Assembly (NCBI GenBank): GCA_036877525.1
Contig: JAZGTH010000008.1
Coordinates: forward strand, 8,726,501 to 8,790,500
Direction of reading: 5' to 3'
DNA from: Chromobotia macracanthus
Taxonomy: Eukaryota > Chordata > Actinopteri > Cypriniformes > Botiidae
DNA length: 64,000 nt
Under the pieces are notes generated by a model. The model was given only the letters and a program-made list of their open reading frames with translations, searched no databases and was not told the origin of the DNA. Each line of letters starts with the position of its first letter. Positions within the stretch are counted from its first letter, which is position 1. Made by a program: the position numbers and the translations under genes. Below, in pieces: positions 12,185-24,400 of the stretch.

Positions 12185-13666
12185 ATGTGTGTGTGTGTGT
12201 GTGTACTTTGGCTGGCGTTTCGTTACCATTTTTAAGCTAACAAAATAAAAAATATGTCCACATAATTATGTCCCACGTACGTCAGTACAAACCAATACAG
12301 TTTGCTGCTTATTACTTCGCTCAGGAAAGTTTTCCCTATTCCTTCTGTGTGTAAACAGGGTGGGAAAATCATCGTTCATGACCCGGTTTGTGGATCATCG
12401 CTTCACTAACTTGTATCGTGCCACAATCGGGGTCGATTTCCTTACTAAAGAAATCACTATTGATAAGAGATCGGTGATTCTTCAGGTGAGACAAGTTTAC
12501 ATCGCTGTGTTTAAGACCCAAAATATAGTATAATATAATATAATATAATATAATATAATATAATATAATATAATATAATATACTATAAGCCGCTCCCGCA
12601 CCAGATTTGGGACACTGCGGGAACGGAGAGGTTTCACTCTCTAGGCAGCTCACTGTACCGCGGGGCTCACTGCTGCCTCCTAGTGTTTGATGTCACCTCC
12701 TCGGCTTCCTTTACTGCCCTCGAAGGCTGGAAGAAAGAATTCCTGGTTCAGGCTTGTCCATCTGATCCCACAGAATTCCCATTCATAGTGCTGGGCAATA
12801 AAATTGACTTAGCAAACCGAGAGGTAAGCCAGCTCTAAAACATATCAGTTCATATTTTATAAGCTGAACGCTGAGATCTGATGTATCTCTCTGCTTAGGA
12901 CTGATGGTGGGTTTTGATTGACAGGTGTCACCCAAAAAAGCCCAGCAGTGGAGCAGGTCTATCAGAGCCGACTATTACGAATGTAGCGCGAAAGAAGACA
13001 TAGATGTAGACAAGACTTTTCACAACGCAGCCCGATCTGCCCTGCAGTATGTGAGTTCTGGAGCACTTTATAATCCTTATCTGTTTGTTTTACTTACTAG
13101 AATAAGGCATTAACTTTTAGTTTAGCATCTGACCAGACACTAGCTATCCCTGACTGAACATTTGTAGGGAAAGTTCACCAAAAAATGCAAATTGGCATTA
13201 CTGAACCTCAAGTCACTCCAAACTTAACAGATCATTTTTGAGACATGGTAAAGCCGCTGTTTATTCTGCATCTGATAAACAGCTTCTCCAGGAAGCTGTT
13301 GAGAAATCTGAGCCATTGAAGCTGTTGTATGGCTGTATAAACAGGTCATATCGACTGTTTATCTCTTTATTTAGCTTAATAGCCATTGATCGCCACAATA
13401 TCAAAGAGCTGCACTACAATTCTTCAAAATCAATTTTTTGTTTCACAGAAGTGATACAAGTTTGAATTAACATGAGGATGAATGATTTTATCTCGGGTAA
13501 ACTCTTTATGTAATGCTTAATTTCCAAACAGTGATATTAAATTACTGCTTAATACTTTGTGCCACAGTCCCTACAGCTTCAAAATCATTCTGCTGAAAAC
13601 AGGGGAGATGTCCAGATCGAACAGAAACAATCTGATAAGACGTCAAATGAAAAATGCCAGTGTTGA
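11734..13666 (+). CDS. Rab7-like small GTPase with Thr in place of catalytic Gln
   Basis: Membrane-trafficking GTPase closest to Rab7. Exons: 11734-11786, 12359-12485, 12605-12823, 12925-13050, 13568-13666. Phases agree; 207 aa, the same length as Rab7. Visible motifs: P-loop GNSGVGKSS (15-23), switch I RATIGVDFLTKE, DTAGTE (63-68), GNKIDL (124-129), ECSAKE (152-157), and a C-terminal Cys-Gln-Cys suited to double geranylgeranylation. The Rab7 glutamine Q67 is Thr (codon ACG), a change seen naturally in Rap1 that should slow GTP hydrolysis. LLVFDVT and HSLG resemble Rab7 more than Rab9. A poly(A) signal AATAAA lies at 13958-13963. I do not know the fish gene symbol; it could be a Rab7 paralogue with a late-endosomal role. 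Confidence 0.9.
12144..12204. repeat. (AT)n-(GT)n microsatellite
   Basis: An uninterrupted AT run passes into TGTG repeats, within intron 1 of the Rab7-like gene. Confidence 0.9.
12527..12584. repeat. (TAATA)n pentanucleotide microsatellite in a short intron
   Basis: About eleven copies of TATAA/TAATA fill half of the 119-bp intron 2 (12486-12604) of the Rab7-like gene, ending 20 bases before the acceptor CCGCACCAG. Confidence 0.9.
13160..13520. repeat. Decayed MITE fragment in Rab7-like intron 4
   Basis: Pieces such as GGAAAGTTCACCAAAAA, CACTCCAAAC and the TTTCACAGAAGTGATACAAG...AACATGAGGATGA block match the widespread fish element preserved at 45521-45797. It is strongly diverged with an unrelated central part, so the limits are rough. 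Confidence 0.4.
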
Positions 13667-15464
13667 AGCGTGGTTGTCAACACCCTACCAACTCCGACAC
13701 TGCTATAAGCTTGTACACAGGTATGCCTGTGTGTGTGTGAGAAACTACTATATGAAAATTAAACCTCACAAACTACTTCGTATGAAGTGTACTATGCTGG
13801 GTTATCATTCCTTTATTTCAAACGAAATATCTCCATGTTAATGCAAACGAGCAGGCTGGTTTATCTTATCTGCGTTTAAAAATAGCTACTCAAACTCACA
13901 ACACATTCAACTGGAAGACACTAGGGCCAGAAAAAACTTGTGTGCTGCATGAGCTAAAATAAATCAGTCATAAATTATCAAGGAGACAGTAGGTATTTTT
14001 GTTTCCTTTATAAGTCAAGACAAAAAAGGCAATCAGATGACCAACATGTAAAAACGTTTTGTTACAGGTAAATATATAAAAAGGCCAAGATGCCATCTTT
14101 TACCCCGTGTGGTATGAATGAACTATATTACAGTCAAATCCAAACTTGGCTTTACCAAGAATGAAAACCTCCATCCTCATCCATATGGAAACAATACAGG
14201 TACACATTTAACATTTAGCTTGCATACCCCTCAGATAATCAAAGGAAAAAAAAAAGGTATAAATGTATTTAATCTTCACATGGACAATTTCCTTCACAAT
14301 CTAGGGCAGAGAAAATTCTAAAGTTATGCTGTTGAACGTGAAAAAGTTGGGAAGTCAGATAAACAGTTTACTAATCATGGCAATTTGGCAAACAAAAGTT
14401 AATATTTTACGATTTTTACATCTCTAGGTTTGGCATACACAAACAAAGTGAAAACCAGTGTGGAAATATGCAGTAAACAAAAAAGCCCTTCAGATGGTTA
14501 AATCTGTTAATGTTCTTTCAGCATAATAACACTTGACTTTAGCACAAATACATTTCTCATTTACAACAGTCAAACGGAGTATCTGACAATAGTATGGCCC
14601 CTCCAAAGCCCTACTTCCCACAAATTTTTCAAAACCAATGAAGGATGAACAAGAATTTAAAAAAAGAGAAAAAAGTAGCGAGTTTAAAAAAAAAAAAAGC
14701 ACACAGACATACACATACACACAGGAGAAAAACTTAAAAATACAAAAATAAACTACACAAAAGATCTTCTCCGTCTTCGCTCACTTTTTTAGGACGTTTT
14801 TTGTTTTAATTTTTTTTCGTGTTTTTTTTATATGGTAAATCTCAGTTCTAGCAAAGTCTCTGTTCAGCCAGTAATGAACTTCCTTGGCCATTTCTTTATC
14901 TGCTGTTGTGCTCCTCCCACTCCATGCAGAAGTGCACAGATGACATCACCAGCAGGCTGGAGTCTGAAAAGAATCTGCGACATACTTCTGTTGAATGAAA
15001 ATCCTCTTGTTGGAGAACAAGTGCTTGGTTTGTTTTCCCATTTCCTTCCCCCACATGAAAACAACATGGCTCAATGTGATCTACAACTTCACCCCTCAAG
15101 TCCATCATAGACAGAAAGGGCAACTTCACTGAGCCAGCAGAACAAATATCTTACAAAATAACAGATAGACAGATGCTTAGAATTAAATGGGGGGAGCAGA
15201 AAGGAAGACTCTACAATGAAAAAAGCGAATCTGTTTTTTCCCCAAACCACATGTAATGTTGCTTCAGTGGGAAAATATTCAAAAATGTTCATGTGCTTTT
15301 CTCCAATTGCTTTATTAAAAAAAAGAAAAAAGCTTTTCCTAAAAACAGTTTGGACTAGTTTCTTTTGACTGTGTACTGTTTTAATGGATGGTTTCGAATC
15401 CGGATGGTGCTCTGAGAGCAGGGTTGAGTATTTCCTGTTGTGGTGGACGAATGGAGAGGAAGCA
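13667..15464. other. Convergent 3' flanks of the Rab7-like gene and hcfc1
   Basis: The plus-strand Rab7-like transcript probably ends after AATAAA at 13958-13963. hcfc1, on the minus strand, has an AATAAA at 15316-15311, about 150 bases past its stop. The segment 14830-15130 is less AT-rich and open in several frames, but I recognise no protein in it; it may be longer hcfc1 3' UTR. No other feature seen. Confidence 0.5.
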
Positions 15465-18400
15465 TCACTGGTCCATTCTTGCTTTCTTTAGACCAATCCC
15501 CTTCCTGTAATAAAACACACCTCAGATGACCATAACATAGCATTTAATGTTGTGATTTTTTATATTGCATATTTTGGTAGACATTTTTTACATTTATGGA
15601 GAAAAGTCTGGATCACAGGCCAAACGTGGACACTTACGAATCTGGTGAAGATACGGTTCGTTTTGAGGCAGGCTTAGCAGAGAGGCCATCTTTGCTAGAT
15701 TCTACAAAGTAAATAAATTGTAAACAAACCAATCTTGTTTTGAAACACCTTTTCTTCACCAAAGACATTTTTAAATCGGCACACTACCTTGCAGCCATCG
15801 CACTTGCGTAGCCGGACCATAGCCCTTCTCATTGCGTGCAGCGATGCGGAAGATGATGGCAGGTTTGGTGGTGTAGTCTATGTGGGCGTTGGCCAGGCTG
15901 GAGGACTGGACCAGGCAAGAGGGGCTGGGCCCGCAGTAAACACGCATGAAGGCAAGCTGAGCTGGGGTGGAGGCTTTGGCCTCTGTGGTTTGGCTGCTCT
16001 GGATGGCCAGATACACAGAGTACTCTGTGATCTTTCCTGATGTCACGGATGGAGGCTCCCATGTAAGGTGTGCACCATCTGGACTCTGAAGAGATCAAGT
16101 AAAGAAAGGGATGCATTTAGAATGAAGACTAAGACCTAATGATTCAATTTTTGCAAAGTAAGTGCAAATTATGATCAGAGCCATACACACCTTGCTTATC
16201 TTTATGGCACATGGTGCCCCTGGGAATCCTGGTAAGCATGTCTTGAACGCAGATATCTCAGAAAAGGCTCCACGACCACACGTGTTTATACCAGCCACAC
16301 GGAATTTGTAGGCAGTGCCAGGTTGAAGCTCCACCCTCTTCATCTGACTGTAGTCGGGAATGGTGCCAGAATCATCCTAGGACACAAGTTCCGTCAGCAC
16401 ACTTATTTTTTCCAATACAACATATTATGAAAGACAATCTCTGTGGCTTACATCAACATATGTCGAGTCGTCAGCAGGCATGTAGAAATGCGTTACAACC
16501 ATGTTGGTCACTTTGACGATGCCGACATCATACCACTGGTTTTCTTTCTTTACTGGAGGCTTAATGGTAACAGTGGGAGGACTTTGTTTCTGTGGAAATA
16601 ACAGATAACAGGATTTAAACAAAACCCATTCCAGTGCGTTTCACAGGTGATTGGTTACCCACAGAACACAACTGACCTCAGCCTCAATTCCATTGGCCAC
16701 CTCCGTAAGAGCTGCAGCAGCTTGCATCTTGGCTGGACTGGCGACTACTACAGGTGCTAAAGTGCTGGATGGAGCCAATGCTATAAACCAAATAAGCAAA
16801 GGATAGAAAACATTCAATATTTTAAGGACAGAAGATGAAGTTGCAATCTTTAACTTTTTGGGGGTTAAAAATGAACAAATCAGTTACTAAGCAAGTACTG
16901 TGACAGATCAGTGTTCAAAACCTTCTCTTACCTTACTCTAATTCGCAACAATAAGCTTATAACAAAGATGGGGAGCCTTGCTCCTGGAGGGCCAGTGTCC
17001 TGTAGAGTTTAGCTCCAACCCTGATAAAACTCACTTGTCTGTAGCCTTCAGGTAATCCTGTTCAGCTGGTTTAGGTGTGTTTAATTGGGGTTGGAGCTAA
17101 ACTCTGCAGGACACTGGCCAGGTTCCCCATCCTTGGTTTATGATTTATAATCATAATCGATTATCCAGGAAATGCCAGTTTGGACTCATTTGAATCAAAG
17201 TATGTAAAGTAACCTGCATTTTTATGCTTCAAACAGAGATGGCGATAGAGTGGCAAAGGTTACGCAAATTTAACCGCACCATACTTGTTCAAACAACTAA
17301 CACATTTAATAACACTGAAAAACAAATGAAACGTCACATACTCTCTGTGGAGGTGCGTGGCAGCAGTCCAGCTACTACACTTGCCGCTGCTATCTCGTTG
17401 TGTCCGTTGCTCTCTGAAGTGGGGTCATTGAGGCTGTCGGCCGGAGCCAGGCCTTCTGTGGGCAGAGCGGACTGGCTGATGGCCTGCTGCTGGGCTGCCT
17501 GAAGCTGCTGCTGCTGTTGGACCAGAACTGCCAGTTCCTGTGGAGTCAGAACGATGGGTATGGTGTGGGTCTGCTGGTCATCTCCTCCTGCAGAGCCTGA
17601 GAGATGAGAGGACAAAATCACTGGCTGAAAACATAATGAACTATTAAAACAAGGGAGTGCATCAAATGCAAGTTGTAACATGCAAGTTAAAGTGTGTGAT
17701 TGTTTCAATGTTGAAGTATTCTCTCCTATTACAGCCTAATATGCTGGTTTCACAGAATTTAATGATTGAACGAACATTTTATGGTCCTTCATCTTCCACA
17801 GAATATATTTGTTTTTCAAGTAGCGATTGCTATCAGGGCGTGAAGAGATTTTCAACCAGTGTGTGACAAAAATTGCTTCTGGATAGCATACCCTGCCTAT
17901 ATGTGTAAACACTATCAAGAAGAGTTCTGTTTGAGCATCCAGATTAACTACTAGCATAAATAAGGAGCAGGACTATCTTCTTGTCTGACCAATGGCAGAA
18001 GGGGGCATGTTTAGGCATATTTATACAACACAAATATAGATAAAAGTTGCACTCACTCATAACAGCTTGCTGTGCTGCCTGTAGCACAGCCTGAATAGCG
18101 AGGGTCTGGGCCTCCTCTGTGGCTGCAGCCTGTGCTGCTGCCTCTGCAGCTGCCGTGACGGCCAGCTCCTCCGGGGTCAGACCCGTCACCATCAGCGTCG
18201 TGGGCTGCCCGTCTGACATCAACTCTGGGGGCAAGGCCAGAGCCTCGGCATCCTGCGATGATGATGCTGCCTCTACACCCTCCATCTAGCACAAAATAGC
18301 ACACAGTCTAACTTTAAATCAAGGTGGATAATAGATACCTCATAAGAGATGATTGGTTTTACAAAATCATACACCATTTCAGCTATTTACTGCAGTAATA

Positions 18401-21400
18401 GATGATAATTATATTAAAAATGCAAATTACCATGTCAATTTAAATTCAGACATGATATTGCTGGAAAACAGTATATACCAAGTTTTGGAAGCATCAATTA
18501 GCCAAACAAACCAAACAACCACAATTCATTCTTACACTGCCCTTTTGCCATCCCTACTGTTAAACCTTTCAAATAAAACTGCTTTTGCAAGCCTATATGC
18601 AGCTGGGAATAAGAGACTGTACCTCTGCTGCTGGTAGCTGTTCTGGAGCCGCTTCTTCCGGCATGCCAGACGCCTCATGCTCCATTGGCACCGCCCCCGA
18701 CTCTGCCTGCATGGCCAACGCATGCGCCTCTCCCTGGAAGTCGCTCGGCAGGGCCACCGCTTCCGCCTGAAAGTCGCTCGGCAGGGCCACGGTCACGGCC
18801 CCAGCCTCTGCTTCAGCCTGGCCTTCTGTCTGCAAGGGCTCTGCCTCTGAACTGTCCATAACAGGTTCGGCACTTGCCTCTGAGGATGACTCAGTGATGG
18901 AAGAGATAGACTGTAGAAAAATGGATGGGTGTATTGATGCTCACAAACCTGGAGCTCAACTGCATCTACAGAGTGGCTCAAATACACATACAGAAGCTGA
19001 GACAGATAACCAAATTGGAGCTGTACTCACTGGAACAGCTGGTCCTGGTAGAGGTGTTGCTTGTGTGACCGTTGTAATGGCTCTGCTTTGAGGTGCTGCA
19101 GTTGACGGCAGGCCCTCTGTGCTGGTGGTAGGTTCTGATGTTTCTACACTTTGTTGGGCTAAATGTGGGGAAAACCTTAGAAGTCTTAGCACAAACTACT
19201 AAAGACATACCATTATTGTTGCACCAAAACAGAACTGATCTGGCAACTATGTCAGAAATGACTGTGACTGAACACTGCCTTTAAACGTATAGCAAGAAGC
19301 TCTGTGTTAAAGTGTTTGTCTAAGAGGACAAAGTACCTGCTCCCTCATCTGTCTCCATACTGCATGTGGCAGTGGTGGCTGTGTTGGTGGTGCCCGTCTC
19401 GTGGGTTTCACAGGGTGGGTTGGAGCAGACCCTCTGGACTGTTTCTGTTTGGTTTCCACCCATGTTAGATGATGCTGTGGTGGCTGTGTTGGTGGTGCCT
19501 GTCTCGTGGGTCTCACATGGTGGGTTGGAGCAGACCCTCTGGACTGTTTCTGTTTGGTTTCCACCCATGTTAGATGATGCTGTGGTGGCCGTGTTGGTGG
19601 TGCCTGTCTCGTGGGTCTCACAGGGTGGGTTGGAGCAGACCTTCTGGACCATTCCTGTTTGGTTTCCACCCATGCTTGATGATGCTGTGGTGGCCGTGTT
19701 GGTGGTGCCTGTCTCGTGGGTCTCACAGGGTGGGTTGGAGCAGACCTTCTGGACCATTCCTGTTTGGTTTCCACCCATGCTTGATGATGCTGTGGTGGCC
19801 GTGTTGGTGGTGCCTGTCTCATGGGTCTCACAGGGTGGGTTGGAGCAGACCCTCTGGACCATTCCTGTTTGGTTTCCTCCCATGTTAGATGAAGCTGTGG
19901 TGGTCGTGTTGGTGGTGCCTGTCTCGTGGGTCTCACAGGGTGGGTTGGAACAGACCCTCTGAACTGTGGCCGTCTGTGTGTTGCCCATGCTGGCAGATGA
20001 CGTAGTGGCAGTGTTTGTCGTACCTGTCTCATGTGTTTCACAGGGCGGGTTCGAGCACACCCTCTGGACTGTGCCAGTTGGAACAATGCCCATGTTTGCC
20101 GTCGCCGTGGTGGCTGTGTTGGTGGTTCCTGTCTCATGAGTCTCACAAGGGGGGTTGGAGCACACTAGAGTAACACTGCCGGAAGCGTCACCTGCTCCGG
20201 ACTCACTGGAGATGGGCTGCTCAGAGGTAGGAGAAGCCAGAATGGAAACAGGCAGGTCTTGGCCAGGCTGAGCCTCCACCCCACTGGGTGTAGTTATGAG
20301 AGTCACTTGCGTGGGCTTAATTAACAACAACTTAAGGTTAGATACAGACCAATACCTGCAACAACATCTAATGACATTTCTAAAAAGTGGCACTGATTCA
20401 GAAGTGAGAATCTGTTACCTGCATGGTAGAGGAGACTGTAGTCAGGTTGCTCTGAACAGCAGATGCAGCAGTTGCATTGATGACCTGGCTGGAGAGGGTG
20501 GCAATCGTGCCCAGGGTGGTAATGGGGGTTGCCAGGGTGGCATTAGCACTGGCTACGCTTCCTCCTGCTAAGCTGGTAGAAACTGTACCCGTGACTGTGC
20601 CAAGAGTCGTTATACCTTTAAACAGGACAGATGTGACACAGCTTGCATTTTAATCATTTATAACAGCTGTTGGCAAGTTACACTTGGCATGGAGGTGCAT
20701 TTACATTCCTTATAGGTTAACCAGGTATACTTACCAGTTGTTCCCTTGACAACCAGTGTGGTTACGGTGGGTTTCACCCCAGACACGGATACTGGGGACA
20801 CAAGACGAACTCCTCCCATTGGCACCGTGCGAAGAATGGTTCCAGGCTGACCCGGAGCACCCTTCAAAACAACCTATCGGGGCAAACATAACTTCATGTA
20901 AGATAACTCACCTCCAAGTTCTCCTAGAATCACGTTTCCCATTTTGCACCTGATACTCTGGTGACTGATCCACTTTACCTGTGTTAGTCCCTGCTGGCCT
21001 GCTGCTGTGCCAATCTTAGGCATTGCTGTTATGATTTTTCCAGGAGTTCCAGATGTCATCATCTTTGTGGTGATGATGGTGATGGGGCTCTTAACCCCTG
21101 TAGTACTAGTAACACCTACAATACAGAATACATTTACTCGTTAGTGATCCAAAATAATTATACTTTGCATTATTATTCTGTAAAGCCAAATTTGTTTACC
21201 CAGTGGACACTTCTTTACCTGCAGCTCCCTGTTGTAGAGCAGACATGGGGATTGTTTTAAAGATAGTGGTGGTGCCCGGCTTACTGGTGGTGCTGGGGGA
21301 CATGCCACTGATGCCCAGGATGGTGGGCTTGTTTCCTGTGCCACCTGCTTGAGTGGTGGTAATTATGGTGGTTGGTTTTCCATCAGCAGATGTTACCAGC

Positions 21401-24400
21401 TTCAGAATGGTGCCAGGAGGGAGGGGACCCTTTGTCTATGAAATAAAACAAGTTGGCATTATTTGGAAATGCGTTTTTTCATTTAACATTTTCTGAAATA
21501 AGAAAGTTACAAAGGCAACTATTAACAATATTAAGTAATAAACTCTAGATACACAGAGTTAGAGTTTAATATTAGGGTCATATTAGGTTTGGGTCAAGGT
21601 TAATATTTAAATACTAGCTGTACACATTTAACTTGCCTGTATAATCTGAGTCACTGGGCTGGAGGAAGCCTGCCCAGTTACAGCACCTGTCTGCACTGGT
21701 TTGGTTTGCACCACTGACATCACTTTGCCCAAGTTAGAGATCTAAACGCAGAAAGGAAAATAACACCTTCAAAATATTCATTTTGATAAATCTTTGATTT
21801 ATTCTGTCAGAATTTAAAATACACTGTACCAGAGTGCCAGCTCCTCCCACAGAAAGTGGGCTCTTGACGAGAGTGATTGTCTTGGTGACTCCACCCACCA
21901 CAGTGGTCATAACCTGGGCCTGCTGGGCAACAGTAACTGTGCCTGACTTGTGCACCGTGATGATAGGTCGAGCGGCTGTAGTTGGACTTGAAACTGTAGG
22001 GGTGCCCACCTGGGCAGCGGCTGTCTTCAACATGCGAGTGGCAGGGTTGCTTACCTAGGGCAACAGAATTAAATGCCTTTAGACAGGGCTGGGCAGTACT
22101 ACTGTATATGATGTAATATAATGTACACACATAGAGAACATAAAACTATAACAGACTCAGCTGAAATCAATCAGGGAGGTTCAGCTCAATCAGCTGAAAA
22201 TAAAGCAGAAGTGGCAATACGAAGAAGCACATGTACCAACAATCTAAAGATCTTACCATGACAGGGGAAGCCACTTTAACTGTGGTGGGCAGAGTGGTGG
22301 ACCCAGGTGCCACAGCCACTGTTTTGACTATTGTGGCCCCAGCTGGCATATTGAGAACAGTGGCTCCAGGAGATGGGGGGATTTTTTGTGTGGCTGCTGC
22401 AGCTGCTGCCAAAGCTGCCATGCCACTCATCTGAGGGCTGCCGCCTATGGCCTGAAAGAATACAAAATGTTATAAAATAAGTCAATGAGAAACCAATACT
22501 TACAGCTTCTGTCTTTGTTTTGGTTTATTACCGTTCCTTGAGTTGTTTGTGGTGGCACAACCATACGAACACCTGCAGGAAGTGATGTCACAGTGACTGG
22601 GGATTTTCCAGGCTGGGTGGCTTGTCGCACGTGAACGATCGATGTTCCGGTGCCTGATTGAGGGGCTGCAACTTTTAAAATAGCTTAAATACAATAAAAC
22701 AAAGAGGGGAAAAAAATTACACAAATTAAACAAATTTATGCATTTGGCAGATATCCTTTAATATTAAAAACACTATAAAAGTTAATTAAAATGAAAGCAT
22801 TTCGTGTTACAAAACAAATATTCGCAAATCTCTACCTGGGCCCCGAGCTGTCGAGGCGGCCAGAGGACTAGCAGGCACGTTGGGTAAGACCGAGGCTGTG
22901 GGGGAAGCCGTCTGTGGGACGAGAGTAATGCCACTCTGCGGCAGACTCTGAGCAGAGGGAGCGGCTGCAGCCGCCGCTGGACTCTTTGGCGAGTTTCCAG
23001 GAAGGGAGGAGGCTGCGTTGAGCGCTGGTGATGTTGCAGCAGTGGCTGATGGGATATCGTATTTCTGAAGCTGAAGCAGGTACATATCTGCTGTAGACAC
23101 CGCTCCCCAGCTAACCTCCAATGAATTTGTGTTGGCCCGTACAAGCTGTACCCTTGCAGGAGGATTAGGTCGTTCTGCAAGAAAACAAAGCGTAACATTC
23201 ACAAAAAAACGAAGATTCTGTTTTTACTGATCTACTGAACAATATACCTTAAAGTAGTGAAGTACACTTCAGTAATAACAGACTATGTGGCAACAACTTA
23301 GATTTTTCTATGATGTAATATCTGCACAATATTTTTCTTTCACTGTTTTGTTCATGTATTAAAACTTTATTTGCTGCAAACTTCTGTTCTCACCTGTCTC
23401 CAGATACCACAGGTCTTTGCAGCACACCTGATTGTTCCACGCTTTGCGATACCCATCACGCCCACTCCACACATAAAGTCTGTTGTTAATACCAACCGCG
23501 CAGTGTCCTGCTCGTGCGCGCGGTATGTTGTCCTCCAAAGTGTCCATCAAAACAGTTTCCCATGTCAAGGTGTCTAGAAGGAAAAGAAAGGGTTTTTTTA
23601 ATTTTATTTTATTGGGAATAATCTAAAATTGTGCAAATGCATAAATAAAAACAACTGCTTTTATAGCTCAGTTGTGGCCTTAGAGCAAGAACATACCCAA
23701 GTTCAGACAGGCCAGTGTGTTTGTACACTTCCATTCCTTCTCATGTGTGGCCACTTTAACATCATCCATCACCAAGGGAACCCAGCCACCAAAAACATAC
23801 ATTCTGCAGATCAAAGACCAAAGGAACAAAAGGTCATTATTGCCACAATGCAAGTATATGTAATGCAGACGGTGACGCAATTTCAGATTCTGCCTCAACT
23901 AACTTGTTTGTGATGGTTGTGGCCGAATGAAGACTGCGGGGGAGGGGTGCAGCACCACCTACTGCGGGCTTGTTCCAGGTCATCGTATCTGTGAAGCAAA
24001 GAGTGACCTAATTATTGATTGACCCAACAGATTGATTTAACTAATTACCAATGTGTGACAGACAAACAGTTACGAAAACAGCTACAATTTTCATACCAAT
24101 GTCTAACGTCCAAAGATCTCCCAAACGACACCCGCTCATTCCTCCATATATGACGAGACGGGACTTCTTGGTAGTTTTTTCAGTATAAATTACAGCAGTG
24201 TGACTCTCTCTTGGCGGTGGCAGGACTCCATATGTGACCGGTATATCCCAGCCCACAACGTTGGCACCCGGACGCAGCTCGAGAGTGTAAAGGTCATTCA
24301 AATATCTGAAAATACACACAGCCAATTATATGCTAGAAACATAAATTGCCTGAATTTACAAACTGTTACTATGCGGTAGCTATACCTGGGAATGTTGTTC

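Noticed and set aside
14832..15129. Overlapping ORFs on both strands near the hcfc1 3' end
   Set aside because: I recognise no protein. The position fits extended 3' UTR, and both strands being open is a composition effect.
19307..20146. Long ORFs in other frames and on the plus strand (up to 279 codons) across the hcfc1 repeats
   Set aside because: The 105-bp unit is a multiple of three, so any frame open in one unit stays open in all. The real frame is fixed by homology to HCF-1 and by phase with the flanking exons.
19371..20165. CRISPR-like array (regular repeats)
   Set aside because: Repeats and spacers are both coding and similar between units, within a eukaryotic exon.
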